A stretch of 64,000 nt of DNA from Pyrenopolyporus hunteri (GCA_902806595.1 CADCXC010000009.1:744001-808000), one strand, 5' to 3'. Shown: positions 11,199-25,200, numbered from the stretch's first letter. Translations and numbers: made by a program. The notes: a model not told the origin generated them from the letters alone.

Positions 11199-12552
11199 GC
11201 ACGAAAATACGGAGACGGTACCAACGTTGGGTTACCAGCACCAAAACTACTACACGTAGTTATATGGCAAAGGGTCGCCGTGAGTTACGATTCCTACGCA
11301 AGAGCATGACACAACGACGAGAATAGACAAGTCCTGTGACGCCGCCTCATAGGCCCTTCCAATTCTGTCGAACATCACGGATATTTTCTCTGTGCGACGG
11401 TAGAGCCGCAGATATCGGGTAGCTCTACGTATGGGAATGATATTTGAGGTAATTTACTGCTACCACCGCTACACGATCGAATATCGATATCTCGATGGAG
11501 GTGCCACCATGTATTATTGGGTACAGTGGGCCAATCCGATCGGGACCGGTTCCCGAAGCGCATCGCATGGCGCATTCGATATTTACTTACCTATCTATGC
11601 TCAACTCGTAACCCATCTATATTATAATCTCGTCCTAGAAATCTAACGTGCAACGGTATAGGTCATAATCGTGTTCCTTGGGGGTTCGATATAGTCAACT
11701 CGACGATACCCACCTATTCAGCATTCTCGTCATCTACCCCGACAAACAAAGCCACGCCACGCTATTTCTTCCCGCGCCATCAAACCGTGGGTAGGTAAGC
11801 AATAGCTCTCGCGCTGGCCAATCACAGTCATCAAACATCGGCTATTAGCTCCGCTCCTAGCCAATGCGGCTGTAAGAGCTAGCATAATCCGGGAATGGAA
11901 CGCTTGAGACTCCATATTCTATTTCCTTTGGCTGCCTGACGAGCGCGGTCCACAGCTGAAGCTGGTGCCGTCTTCCTTGCTCGTCACCTGTCCAGCTAGT
12001 TCTTGGAGCTGAAAAGGCCTTGAGAATCATTTGTACTTCAGGTAGGTTAGGCGTCGGAAAATGTTTCCGGCGTCTACGTAAACTCTTCTATTTTATTCTG
12101 TTTCTGGCGTGTCTCTTTCATACCTCTCTCCGCTAGCAGGATTCGATATGACTTTTTAGAACTCTAGTATCATTCACTACAAGGTTCGTATAGGCCGAGA
12201 CAACTTTCTGTTACCCTCTCGCCGCCTAGAGATTCAAACTCTTTAACCTAGCGACTAAACAAAAGGCGTCCTACGAGCAAATTAAAGCGGGATAACCATC
12301 GCCGAATTCGTTGAGAAGTCGGCTTGTTTGACTTATTGCCTTCGCTATATTCACTGACCATTAGCGGCCATTACCAGCGGTATTGCCGTGGGGCCAACTC
12401 TCTCATGGTCTATATTTCAAGAATAAATTACCGGCCCATAAGGCGGTGACACAAAATCACCGCATCGTTGTTTGCTTCATTAGCCGAATGTAGTCTAAGC
12501 TATCTGTTCCGACAGGCCTTCTTCGTCACCTGTAGATAATGCGACCTTAGGC
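11199..12552. other. Intergenic, no gene recognised
   Basis: A divergent intergenic region between the Ras-like gene (-) and the DUF3433 gene (+). Short open frames are present on both strands, but none has a family signature, a sensible start context or a partner exon. Promoters of both neighbours should lie here; no specific site could be assigned. Confidence 0.5.
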
Positions 12553-15255
12553 ATGGCCTACAACAACCGCTTCCAATTTACGCCCCGGCGGTCCGCACAC
12601 TACTTGAACCACAAGGTCTCTGATCTATCGGATAGCCCCTACGATGACGAAACGTCTTCTGCTAGGGTTAGGGGCCGGGAATCTCTAGTGTCACTCCAGT
12701 CTATCTACGAATCTCCCCAGCCGGACAGCATACCAGATCGAAATACCTACGGAGAAGCATCGTCATGGTCCGTACCCTTCGTGGGATCCGGTGGTGGGAA
12801 GTACCAGCCCATATCGCCGCCCAGTCGCCCCAACTCGACTGTTGGACGATTCAAGAGCATGCGCGTCAGGGCTCAAGAGACTATCCACGAGGACGAGAGC
12901 GTTGATAGGACCTTACTCCGCGCTGCGGTACCACCCGGGCGATCTGATCCGTACGAACCCGTCTCCGGGACCGAGCCCGAAGAGCCAACCGTTGATCTGA
13001 CCTCCTTCTCCGGGCCTATGGGCGCCCACGACCGGGAATTCCTCAAAGTGCTACAAGAAAAGGAAGCCAGCGGCGAGCTGACCGGAGGGTTGGGGGAAGG
13101 AATGAGTCCGACAGCAAAAATAAAGGGAGAACAGCTGATAGCGAACTCGCCGACTCTTAAGCGGAGCTTCACACGGTCTTTTTCGATAAAGAGAGCGTCT
13201 AGGTCGAAGTCGAGAGCGGGGCTAAAGGAGCTGGGACAGAGCGAGGCAAATAGGAGGGGAGACGTGATAGAGGTCATTATGGAAGAACCAGCGGACCTGA
13301 GTTTGATGGTCGGCCCGGCTGGGCCAGAAGCGAAGGGGAACCGTCACTCGCTTCTCCCGACCCAAAAACCCAAGACCGAGGTGTTCTACCCGCAGCCTAA
13401 TTGGAAGCCATTTTCAATGAGATGGCCGTATAGTAAGTTTCCTAACCCCTTTCGGTGTGTCCTTGGTTAAACATAGCCTACACTTCCCTTCCCCCCTTTC
13501 GAGTTTCATCGTGGATGATATTCCCGTAAAATAAACCTTCAAAAGTCTTCCATCAGAGTGTTATTAAGTGGTTGTGTTAACTCCGACACCACAGTAACGG
13601 CCCTCATTCTCTTATCAGTCGGTCTTGCCATCACCCAGGAGATCCTATACCAGAGGTCAATCGATGAACCTCTCATCAAGTTCCAAAGAGCCACAGATCT
13701 CGGTCCTGGATACTACTTCGTCTTTAAGTTCGTGCCGACGATTATTACCGTCACCTACGGCGTCCTCTGGCAGAACACCGACTTTGAGGTCAGGCGGCTC
13801 GAGGCCTTCTACCAGCTATCTAGAGAGGGAGGAGCGCTCGCTGCGGAGTCGATCAACGTTGACTATATCACCCTGTTCAACTTTGCCCGGCCGTTCCGTG
13901 CCTTGCAGAGGAAGCACTACGCCGTGGCTACGTCGTCCTTGGCAACTCTACTCGCCGTGTCCCTAGTCCCTACACTCGGCGCGGCTGCGCTTGTCGTGGG
14001 CCCAGACCGACAGACGCGGCTCCTCAATCCCGACGTTGAGAAGACCATTACCATCAGCCCCGTCCTGTCCCGATTATTGACCATGACATTCTTCATCATC
14101 GCAGTGCTTGGGTGCGTACTGTTTTACCAGCTCAACACTAGACGCTCAGGCCTACTAGCTGATGTCAAGGGCATTGCTGGGCTGGCGTCGATGGCTGTGG
14201 TCAGTCACATCATGATGGACTTCAAGGACATGGACGTCGCCAAGCCCAAGGATATCCATCGGAAATTAAGGTATAAGCGATACGCGCTGCGCAATTCGTC
14301 GCTTGTCCCCATCACCGAGGACTCGGCCCCCGCGTCTACGATAGATAGCAACAAGTACGCGGACGCGGACGCATCTGAGAACCCGCATCCGCTCATGCTA
14401 CGCGCCGGGGGCTGCATACCCTTTATCATCGGTGTCCTGCTGTTTCTGGGCTTTATCCCAGTGTTCCTATTCACACCAGCCAGCGCGCTGACGTACAAGG
14501 CGCCCTGGGCCGCCACCCTGCTGGCGGTGCTCATCAAGCTGAGCTGGGGCGCCCTGGAGACGGCCATCCGCATGATGGAGCCGTACTACATCCTATCGCA
14601 ACGACACGCGCCCGCCAAGACGCTGGCGCTCGACTACACAGCCATGCCGTTCGCCGTCGTGGCCGCCCGCGCCCTGTTCAACCGCCACTGGATGGTGTTC
14701 CTCGTGGGCTGGGGCACGATCCTCGTCGAGGCGCTGACCATCTTCGTCACGAGTCTCGCGACGGTCGAGGGCCGGGACTTCATCGAGGTTTTGAGCAACC
14801 TGGACAATTCGGACGACAGTGACGGCAGCGGCGGAGGAGATAAGTTCCTGCAGAAGGGCCTGGGCTCGGGCTCCGAGACGGTGCTCTCGTTCACGGTGTC
14901 CCTCGCGCTGACCGTGTTCATCCTGATCTACCTGCTAGTCGTGGCGACGGCCATCTTCCTCCGCCGGCGCCACGCCTTCCTCCCGCGGCAGCCGAGCACG
15001 ATCGCCAGCGTGCTCGCCTTCATGCACCAGAGCAAGATGCTGTACGACTTCGTGGGCACGGCCAAGTTCACCAACGCGCAGATGCGCGGCCGCCTGGAGA
15101 GCCTGGGGAAGACGTACGGGCTCGGCTGGTTCGAGGGCAGGGACGGGTACATGCATTGCGGGATCGACGAGGAGGAGCTTTGCGGGAGCTATAGACATGG
15201 CGTGGGCTTCATACAGGGGAATAAGCCGTGGCTTACGGAGTGGCAGCATTTCTGA
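12553..15255 (+). CDS. DUF3433-family multi-pass membrane protein
   Basis: Exon 1 is 12553-13432 and exon 2 is 13559-15255, giving 858 residues. The intron (126 nt) has donor GTAAGT and ends CAGAG; only the second AG keeps the frame (junction ...RWPY-MLLSGC). Residues 1-290 are polar and probably disordered, with a Ser/Arg/Lys-rich patch (FTRSFSIKRASRSKSR). The rest has about eight hydrophobic segments, for example around ALILLSVGLAITQEILY, FVPTIITVTYGVLW, PFIIGVLLFLGFIPVFLF and VLSFTVSLALTVFILIYLLV. The stretch from YYFVFKFVPT through RRLEAFYQLS and the FNFARPFRALQRKHYAV segment matches what I know of the fungal DUF3433 family. Function is unknown for the family. It is convergent with the isocitrate lyase gene. 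Location in a membrane is inferred from the segments. Confidence 0.85.
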
Positions 15256-15854
15256 GGGATAGATAGATACCTACCTACTTAACTAGATAGTGGTTTGGGG
15301 ATTGAGTTAAGAATATATCAATATGGATATGGAGTAACTATGTACCATTTATATCCTCATGACTTCGGATTTGGGCCTTAACTCAACTCTTCTGTTTGAG
15401 ATTTATAGTTGAAGACTGGTCTCTTTCCCTCAGTATACCCAAAGGCATACTACCTCTGCAACTCACTCGAGGCGAGGTCATATCTGTGGATTTACAACGT
15501 TATTCATTAGCATCACCCATACTAAGACAAGAAAATATTTTCATGTTAAATCATTCCAATTGCTATCGAGTCATAATCATCTCAACGCCAACAGTAAGTT
15601 AAATCCTAACTTTACTTTTGTAGCGTTTGCAGTTCATGTAGCGATCCCAGCTTCTATGCATGCGTACCCTTTCTGCGGTCAGTACCGTAGCAAGGAGAGA
15701 CGAAGATGTACATCCATCTTCCTCCGGTAGATATAAAAACGTCCATATCGATCGACGTAGTTAATACCTCTTCTCCCCCCCCTCCCCTCTTTTCTCTCAT
15801 CTCCTCCCTTCCATATCACACCCCCCCTAATCAATCAATCAATCAACCAATCAA
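15256..15854. other. Convergent 3' region
   Basis: Shared 3' flank of the DUF3433 gene (+) and isocitrate lyase (-). It contains a pyrimidine-rich stretch at about 15770-15825 and an AATC tetranucleotide repeat (about 15829-15857) that runs into the isocitrate lyase stop codon. No gene seen. Confidence 0.6.
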
Positions 15855-17687
15855 TCAATGGAACTGATCCTCCGTGACGCCCTTCCCCATCGCCGCGGTG
15901 CTGCTCACGCCGCCGGTGACCATCTTCTGCAGCTCGTCGACGTAGGCGGCGCCGCTCCACTTCTGGTGCTTGACGACGTCGACGCCGGCCTCCATCTCGG
16001 GCTCCTGGACGAGCTCGCCGTAGGCGCGCATGCCGCTGGCCGCGTACGCGCGCGCGAACCGGTCGCTGATCAGCGCCGTCGTGTGCAGGCCCGCCAGCGT
16101 GATGAACTGCCAGCAGTACCCCAGCTGCGCCAGGCGCCGGATGTACGTCTCCTGCTCGTCGCGCGGCATCGCCGCCTTCCAGTTGAAGGAGGGGGAGAGG
16201 TTGTAGGCTAGTCTGTTGGGGGGTTGTTAGTTTTGTCTGTTACTAGTCGAGTATGGGGGAGCGAAAGGGGGAAGTATGAAGGGGGATAGGAAAAGGCAAG
16301 GGAAAGGGCAGTATGAAGAATAAAACATACTTCTGCTCCGGCCACACCGCGTGCACGCCCTCGGCAAACTCCTTCGCCTGCTGATAATCCGGTAGCTTGC
16401 TCTCCATCCAAATCGCGTCGGCGTACGGGGCATACGCGACCGCGCGATTGATGGCGCAATCGCAGCCGCCCCTGAGGCGGTAGTACCCCTCGCGGGTCCG
16501 CGGGGCGTCCCAGTCGAAGAAGACCTCGACCTTGCCGCCCGTGACCTCGCGGGCGATCGCGCGGGCCTCGGCGTTGCTCTTGCCCTTCGCCTGGGCGGCG
16601 TACCTGGCGACGAGGTCGGGCTTGTTGGCTAGCGCGGGCGCGGCGTTGATGGCGTCGGCGACGGCCTCGTCGAAGCGCCGCAGCCGCGCCTGCTGCAGCC
16701 AGTCGTCCTCGATGGCCTGCAGCTGCTCGCCCGTCTTGCCCGCGCGCTCCGCCGCGATCATCAGGTCGTTCAGCGGCTGCAGCCCCGGGTTCGTGCTCCC
16801 CAGGATGAACGCGTGGTCCCGCGGGTCGATGGTCGTCGTGATGAGCGTCGCCGCCTCGGCGTCCGTCCGCGCGATCGCGAGCAGGTCCGTCCCCATGATG
16901 TCCGCTTGCGCCCGGATCGCCACGAGCCGGTTGATGTGCTCGCTGATCGGCACGAGCACCTTGCCGGCCATGTGTCCGCACTTCTTGGTTCCCGGAGCTT
17001 GGTCCTCGATGTGGATGCCGGCCGCGCCTTGCTCGATGAAGAGCTTCGTGAGCTTCATGACGGCTGTGAGACCGCCGTGACCGGTGTCTGCATCGGCAAT
17101 GATAGGCCGGAGGTAGTCGATGTTGGCTACCTTGTCACGCTGGGCCTTGGGTGTGCTTAGGCGTTCTTGCCGTTGTTTGCGGTCGTGGAAGAGTTGCGCC
17201 ATGAAGAGGTGCTTGACTTTGTTCGGGACGGTAGTCTTTTCTTTCCCGTTAGTCGACGTATCCTGATCTTGGGTTACGGAGGTAGGGGTTTATGACTCAC
17301 GTAAGGGTAATCTGCTAGATCAGGGCCGGGCTCGTCGGACGAGGAAGCGGTTGATGATGATTGCCAGCCTGAGACATAGACGGTATCTAGGTATTTGGCC
17401 ATCTGCGTGACCATAGTCGGTTCTAAGCAACCGTATGTGTAGCTGGCATCTCGGTTTTGGAAACGACCCTCGAGGATCTTCCATAACTTCTTGGATTGTG
17501 CATTGCTCGGGTAGTCGATCTTGAGGTTACCTCTCTTAGAGACGATCTGCTCGGCAGTGAATGGCCGCCTCGTGTATCTCCATCTCGGGTCGCTCCACCA
17601 CTTCTTAACGGCTTCGACCTCCTTCGCAAACAGCTCGTCTTCGATTTCCGGGTCCACGGCCGGGTTGATCATGTTGTTAGACGCCAT
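15855..17687 (-). CDS. icl1: Isocitrate lyase
   Basis: Cleaves isocitrate to succinate and glyoxylate, the first step of the glyoxylate bypass needed for growth on acetate, fatty acids or ethanol. Three exons (17687-17301, 17235-16331, 16212-15855) give 549 residues, the usual length. Intron 1 has donor GTGAGT and branch GACTAAC, and joins DLADYPY to TTVPNKVKHL. Intron 2 has donor GTATGT and acceptor AACAG, and joins PEQK to LAYNLSPSFNWK. The active-site signature KKCGHM lies at about 213-218, with DADTGHGG before it. The C-terminus GVTEDQFH lacks a PTS1-type tripeptide, as in other filamentous fungal orthologues. The ATG at 17687 (MASNNMINPAVDPE) matches the family start. Exons 2 and 3 are strongly GC-biased at third positions. 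Corresponds to acu-3/acuD. Confidence 0.96.
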
Positions 17688-19740
17688 GATGGGCAAGGTA
17701 TGACAACTAGTCAGGAGGAGTGGCCAGTGACGGATATGATGTCAATATTCCCTAAGTGTCGTGCGGGGGACTTCAGGAACAAAGAGCTCTCCTAGATGGT
17801 TCAAAGAGCTAATGTATTTACTTAAGTATACCTATTACCCAAACTACGTGGACTCAGGGGTATAAGAACGAAGACGAGGAGATGTGACCGGAATGTGCCA
17901 GCGAGGGAGGGTCAGGGGCGTAGACTGACTTTTAATATATTAAAGGGAGGAAGATTCCGAGCTACGGATGTAGGCAGACGAATATACGGTACTAGTAGAC
18001 TTACCTGACACGAGATCCTCGTCTGATTTGGCCAACTAACAGGAACCTAGTCGGCTTAGAACCATGACTCCCACGGAGACGCATGAGCTCGGCAGCGATC
18101 GGTCAAGCGGCTATGACGATTCCATCACACATATAGTTGCCGTCGACAGTGTGACAGTGTGACTTAGCTCCACGAGCCACGGTACCGACGCGCCCCTTAG
18201 GGCCATTGGCTAAGCCTGGGCCTTCTTTTTTCAGCGGCGCCTCGGAACCAGAACAAAGCACATGGGTCCACAAGGGGCGAGCGTCAGCTCAAAAGGAAGC
18301 TCTTTGCGCCTCTCCCCGTCCTTTCAGACGCTTGTTGCTCCTGGCAGGTACTGCGGCTTCTCGGCTCAAGGGACGAGAGGGTCTAGGAAAGGCTGTGCGG
18401 GTGTGCGTCTGGTTTGCCGTGATTGGCCGAATTGCCGAAGATAGAGAGCGATCAGGGCGATCTAGCCCGAATATAGGCCCCTAGTCCCCCGCAATTGGGG
18501 GGAATCCCAGGGTGGTAGCGCAATATCTAGGCCTGTATATTCCCAAGAGCCGGCCCCGGGATTGGGGATTGGGGAATTGGGGGGACGCTGTCGTTTGGCA
18601 TTTGATAATGACGTTATATCCAGTGGATCTAGAGGTAATCGGCCTGAATGTTGTAGCGAAAGATTAAGTTGAAGCGACGACTAGCTAGTGATAACTACCT
18701 AGCTATTTCAAGAGTAGACTGGTCTCCTTATATTTAAGTCGACAGAAGATTGCGTAAATTAAAATAAAAATAGACGTATAAGTGTAAAAGGCCCTCCTCA
18801 TAAAAACAACACATTTTATACCTATGTCAGTATAGTGACATGAATCCAGCACATCGTTTTGACATGTGAAGATGCATACCATCCTAACCCATCTCCATTC
18901 AATACCTCAACCGGGATAAGGACGACGAATGGTAAGTCCGATGCGGCGAAGGAATTCACTATTTACAGCACTAGATAAAAGGGACAGGCCTCCCTGCTCC
19001 GTTTACACCCGGCATCGCGAGCTCAACTTACCCCGGACCTCGGCTGCGGACGCCTGTTTAGAACTCGCCATCATCGCTTCCACTAAGACTGTTCCTATAG
19101 CAAATCCTACGTTTTTAGTTTCATGTGAACGGAGATAAATGATACTGGCGCCTTATACCCTACCGTGGTAATTCGCCGTCCGGAACGTCCGTTCTTCTAT
19201 TTCTATATTCTAAATTGGTGACTCATATTATCACTTATAACATATGAGCTCACCAAGGTCCGCCCACGTACGTTGGACACTATAGCCTATCGAATTAAAT
19301 GCCTGTTTTACTAAGACGTAGTTCCGAGGAGATATTTTATCATTATACTATTTATTTATAATAGCCCTTCCCAAACTACCTACCTACAGACGTTCCTAAC
19401 AAGCAATACCTAAGCGTTCCGCCACCACTGCCCAGCATCAGCTTCAGCATCAACTTCAGCACCGATCGCGTCCCGTCAATCCCGCATACGGTACTAAACA
19501 ATACTATTCATTATCGTTTCATTATAAACGACGTCGTGTCAGATCGATGAGCAATGCATGCAACCTGTTCATTCCTCTAACCCAGCCTAACCGATGCAAA
19601 ATATGCCTGTCCGTGACCGGTACGTCAACATGATACGTGATCAACAGAGAGCCGAAAAAAGCCGTTCCAGTTCCAAGGCAAAGAAAATAAATGGGATCAC
19701 CACCTTCCACTCCACATAGTTGGTTTTTCTTTTTGGGATC
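17688..19740. other. Intergenic, isocitrate lyase upstream region
   Basis: Holds the 5' region of isocitrate lyase and the 3' flank of trehalase. An open frame of 92 codons at 18206-18484 has no recognisable features and I do not call it. A G-rich run with repeated ATTGGGG lies around 18550-18590. No specific carbon-source regulatory site could be assigned with confidence. Confidence 0.5.
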
Positions 19741-22228
19741 TCAAGCCAGTTCTTGGAGCAACTTTTCCTCTTTCAATTGCTGGGCCCTTTCGTATGTTTC
19801 GTAAGGGGTCAGAGTACCTAAGGCCCTCTTCATCTCCGTGTTGATGAATTGGAGGCCGTAGACGTAGCTGGCGTTGACCCAGCCGAACCTAGATACGGTG
19901 TAAGCGAATCGTCTAGATACTTCGTTTTATAGTTTTACTTACCCTTCCTTAGCGACGCCCTTGAAGTCGAGTCCTTGATTTCCGTATTCGGCGTCTACGC
20001 GGTGAGGGTCGACTGGTCGGGTAACGTCGTATTTCTCCACGACAACACCGTTGAAATCAAAGAAGGCCTTGGTGACCATGAACAACCACTTGTACGCTAA
20101 TTTCTGTGCGAGGTCCGCGTATCCGTAGCGGTACAAGCCGGTCCAGGCCAGCATCTGCTGAGGCGCCCAGCCGTAGGGGTAGTCCCATTGTCGGTTGGGC
20201 CGCTCGATGCTGACGGCGCCACGGGACTCTTCGGTTCCGGACAGGAGTCCGCCGTAAGCTTCGAATTTGGGCACGGCGCACTTGACCACCTTGGCCGCCC
20301 TTTCGGGGTCCGGCACCCCGGCCCAAAGCGGCCAGAACGTCGTACACGATTCGTAGGTACATTGCTGCTGCTTTACCGTATCGTAGTCGAAATACATGCC
20401 CTTCTCCTCGTTCCAGTTGTACTTATGGATTGCCGCCCGTCGTCTCTTCCAGCGACGGTCCCAGATAGCCGATGTCTCGATTTGACCGGGCTTCATGGAA
20501 CCGCCGCACCACTCGGCCGGAATTTCTAGTCTGTCACCGAAGACGTTCCGGATGGTGCGGGCGATGTCCATCTCGTATTTGTAGATCAGCGAGTTCAGGT
20601 CGATAGTCGCGAGATTTGCGCAGACCTTTTCCAGCCTGTATGAGGTATCATGGCCCGACTCTCGCACTGCTCGGTCGTGAAGGAAGTACTCGTCCAGTTC
20701 TGGCTCGTGAACCTTTTGGTAGTTATATGCTTTCACAAACTCTTGGAAAGTCATATTATATTTCTTGGCATACGGTTCTAGAATATGAACGAAATGAGAA
20801 GCCTCCGTTTCCGGTGGCACACCCAGCCCCTGTGGCCGGTATCTCGACAGGCCAGTCTTCGGGTCCAATCGCGGCTCCGCCGTCCATACGCAGTAGTACT
20901 CCTTAATCGCCGCAAGGAACGCCGTTCGGAGAAAATCAAGCGCGCCGGGCTCATGTTGGATTTTCTCATACACCCGGAGAGCCATATCCGTCAAGAAAGG
21001 CGGTTGCGATCGCAATAGGTAATACGACCTGGTCGCGTTCAGAATTTTGCCGTAATGTTTAATGCAGAAGCAAAAGTTCTGGACCATCGACTTGGCCAGG
21101 TATACCTTGTCGTTAACCAGCAGCCCGAGGGATTCCATGTAGCTATCCCAGCCGTAGAGCTCATTGAACCTCCCTCCCGGAACCACGAACGGAAGTCCGC
21201 GTAAGGTCTTCTCTCCAGTCTTCGGGTCCTTAACTTCTTCCATGGCAACGGCTAGAAGTCCTGGCTTATCGTTCATATCTCGTACTACTTCGGGCGTGAT
21301 TTCATCCGGGAGGTACAGCACGTCTAACCGCATTTCCGGCTTATCGCGGGCAAGTTTCTGGTAATACTCGTACTGTTCTGGGGCACCTTTCGGCACGTAA
21401 ATGCGGGGTCTCGGGTCATCCGTCCAGTCCTTAGGGTCCTTAGCGGCGATCTCGATGCTCGAGGCGTCGATGCGGCGGGTTAAGCCCTCCCAGAATTGAT
21501 TTTTTATGAGCCTAGATAACCTACTGACCGGGTTCTCGTTAAGGCGACCTATGTCAAGGATGATTCGTTTCCGCCCAAACTCCTTCGCCATGTATAGCTC
21601 TTGCAAGAGATTCGAAAGCATATATGTACCTCTGATATCGAATCGGTTATGGCCACCGGATGCGGCGGTTCGAAGAGCCATTACCTAAACGAGACGCTTT
21701 AGAAGCCGGTCCATACCCATATAACGGAAGTTCGATATCACATACCTTTGGGCCAGCATCCTCGATTGTGATTTGCATATTACCATCGGTATCTTCCTGC
21801 GCCTGTAAGCTCTCTAAGGTATGGTCGACATCGACAAGGAATTGACGGGAGTGAGGCCTGCTGGATTCGTCTGAAGGGTAACACGAGTCAGTCACCGGCC
21901 ACCATTTTTTTTCCTATTTGAGGAGGGTTACTACATACCATGACTACCCCGTCGGTGAGGTTCGTGAAGTCCCATACGCTCGATCTCTTGGATAATGCCA
22001 TTCTAGATTTATATTAGTCGGACTTCTCAGACGTGGTCGAGATCGGATACGACGTACCTGGGAATATGTACGGTTGCGTCTGTGTAATCTGTCTCCGTGG
22101 CGGGCGTCGGAGGTATAGTACGTTCGGGCGTCATCGTAGACCCCCCGATCATCACTTGCACTGCGAATTCCGTCTTTCGTATCGCGTCGATGGGCTTTCC
22201 CAAGACCCGGAGTTAGTAAGTCGGCCAT
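19741..22228 (-). CDS. nth1: Neutral trehalase (alpha,alpha-trehalose glucohydrolase)
   Basis: Hydrolyses cytosolic trehalose to two glucoses. Five exons (22228-22058, 22002-21939, 21870-21746, 21684-19943, 19888-19741) encode 749 residues. All four introns are short (54-68 nt) with GTACGT, GTATGT, GTATGT and GTAAGT donors. Trehalase signature 1, PGGRFNELYGWDSY, is at about 289-302 and signature 2, QWDYPYGWAP, at about 617-626. The N-terminal regulatory region has the calcium-binding loop DTDGNMQITIED (105-116). It also has two basophilic kinase sites, RRNRTYS (50-56) and RRGS (74-77), which in neutral trehalases are protein kinase A targets. Hence activation by cAMP/PKA and calcium is expected. 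There is no signal peptide, which separates it from acid trehalase. An AGGGG stress-element-like pentamer lies about 75 bp upstream of the start (22301-22306 region). Equivalent to treB of Aspergillus. Confidence 0.95.
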
Positions 22229-25200
22229 GGCGAGTTGGTGATAGCAATTCGCAGGCGTTGTGGGAGGTAAAAGAGGGGGTTAAAGAGAAAGGTATACACT
22301 AAAAGGGGTACGGAGCCTTAAGCGACACGATTTTCGAATCAATTGACGAGGGTTCGTGGAAGTGGTCAGTGGGGGTTTCCGGACGCTGTATTATGCGGTC
22401 GTGCTCGGCGGCCCTACTCTCCTCTTGGACTAGATGATAATTCTAGTCCCAGTTATCCCCGTGGCCAGCGGATTTAATGCAGTGAGAGAGAGGATCGTGA
22501 AGAGGATCGTGAGGAGGGAAAAGTCGAGGCCGAGGGATTATATACTGTAAGGTAATACGGGCGCACGCGGGGGGGCGAGGGGATCGTGGGACGGTTCTAG
22601 GTAAAGCGCCAGTTGGTGACCGCCACGAACAGATCAATCAAAGACCCTTGCGCACGTCACAAGGAAAAAAAAAGGGATATCAATCACAACCAACTGAGAG
22701 TTGAATGAAGAATGAGACTCGACCGTCAGGTAATACGTATTCCCAACCGAACCAAATCGTGTATTATAAGAGATCTGGTTTGCTTCCTTTTCCTTATTCT
22801 CTCTGGTGGTCGAAGGAGATATAAGAAAGGTAACAAGGCAATGCGGTTACGTAGAGAGGGTATGGGTATGTATAGAAAGATAGGAAAAGAGTCTCAGGTC
22901 AGAAGTGCGGGCAGGTGATAGGGTAAGGCAAGTTTATGTCCCTCACGGACAACAAAAAAGAAAAATAGAGAAGAAAAAAATGGTGAGAAGGGGGTTAGCA
23001 GGGGTATGATGTCAGACCTAGGGATTAGAATACTTACCTCAGTGCGGGTAGGGATTAGAAGAGCCAAGTACCTTTAAGGTTGCGGGAGTGGTAGGCGATG
23101 GCAATAGCAATAGCTTGTCTTCTTCATCTGGTACTTTTATAGTACCGACTTACACGTGGGTATACCCGTAGTTCGATTTATATCCATCCTTTTTTCAATC
23201 TCTTACAAAGTTTGCAAATATTTCTCTACTTCATCCTAGCACCAGACTATTAAATACATGTACTCATATTCATATTCATATTCATAACAATAGCTATTGT
23301 ACCTAATAATCATGGTTGTAGAATACCATCTTGTAAATCCCGAACCAAAAATAACTCTCCTCTTCGAACTCGCAGCCCTACTTCGATTTAGACAGGCACA
23401 TGAGTTTGCATGCATCCAGCTTCGGTTCGTTAGACTCCAATATCATTTCTGCCGTCTTCCATCCTCCTATGGAAAGCCCAGGGTCTTTTGACTATGTCAG
23501 GCCACGCCCGAGACTGCACAATGAAAGCATTGGCCCCGCCTGGGTTGCTACCCCACCAGCTCGATATATATATTAACTTCCCAAACGTCCAATGAGATCG
23601 CGGCCGATCTTTCATATCGGCAATGTTCCGACGGTTTCAGAGCACAAACCCGTTCGTACGACGAGGAGAGCTGAAGAGCAGAGCTACGAGTAGGTACTCA
23701 CAAATATACACTGCGGACGATTTCGAATATTTTTTTTCCTTAGCTCATATCAGAAGGATAAGGACGACACAGCTCGAGAAAGTCAATCTGGGTCGGCCGA
23801 CGAAATATTAGGGCCGACCATGATGTCACATTAAACAAGAATGAGGTAAGGCCCCAGAGAACCACGTCTCACATTGAATGAATCACCGAGAAGTGATCGT
23901 AAATACCCAGTGTTATCACTACCTACATGAGATGGGGATAGGGGCCCATCATATAGAATACCGCCTGCGTCCGACACCGCTTCTCGCTTCCATTCTTCGA
24001 CCCAAACACGCATATCTATCACAGCTTTGCCACGAAATGACGCCATATGGCTATCTATTCCCTTGTAGTTCTCTTCACTTCGTGGTCAGCAGCTAGTATA
24101 ACTCCTGCAGCTCTAATAACTGTCTCGGTGCGGGACAGTGTGGTGAATTCCGACCGCAGCTCAGCGTTACCCTCAAAACAGCTGGGCGGCGCTTATCCGG
24201 GCTAAGACCCAAGAGCACTAAACAACTAACACGCCCAACAAAGATCAACAGCAGATTTTGGGATTCTCGATCTACCCTACCGTACCCGAATGATCAAACA
24301 GCTAATGTTGGACTATCGTATATGAAACTTAAGTAATTGTATGGAAATGGGAGAAATGCTAGAATCCGCTCCCGAAGAGCGTTTGGCGATGAAGGTGGCA
24401 CAAGCGAGCTTTTACAGCGCTAAATGTCTGTCATACCGTTCCGCAACAGGCTCGGTCATGTTCACGTCTATATCCCGCTAGTATTGAGATTTAACTTGCC
24501 TTCAGGTATTAGAAGATCGAAAGACGTACTCGGATATACGTAACTATTATACGGCTCGCTCATAAAATCCACATAAAAAATGACGGGGGAAGCAAAGTGC
24601 CCATTAAGTTGGTAAACTAGCCAAGGAGAATAGAGAAGACTGCATCGAACAATGTTGAAGAAGATTGCATACATGCATTATACCTGTCGAGTGCTATTTG
24701 AGGAAAATACCTATGTAGGCTGTTACGTGAATTAATGTAACTGTATAGGTAGGTAATTTACTCATTATATACAGATAGCCTTTAAAATATTTTGCTCCCT
24801 TAAACTTCCATTAATATTGTACTTTTAAGTATCATTCGCTACTAGGTACGAGAAAAGCAGGTATTATTTTAAGTACCTACATGTATAGAGCACGACGCGG
24901 GGTATTCGAGATTCTCTACGGACCCGATCATACTAATTTCTCCTAGACTTTTACAACATCAAATACCTCAATTAAATTACTCTTTCGTCTCGTACCACCT
25001 ACACGCTATAATGAAGAATGAGGGAGGTAAGGTAGTACTGCGACTCGGTGACAATGGCTCGGGTCGGATCCCTTCAATTATCGCATATCGGATCTTCGCA
25101 CGCTTTTTCATCCTTTCTCCTAACGCTCATACTGAAAACTACATGGGATAGGCAGCTACACTTTATTTCGAGGCCAACACTTAGCGACATCGCGCCTACA

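Noticed and set aside
16208..16981. 257-codon Arg/Gly/Ala-rich open frame inside isocitrate lyase
   Set aside because: It lies in another frame of the high-GC isocitrate lyase exon and has the low-complexity composition expected of that.
18206..18484. 92-codon open frame upstream of isocitrate lyase
   Set aside because: No recognisable family, and a second overlapping frame is equally open.
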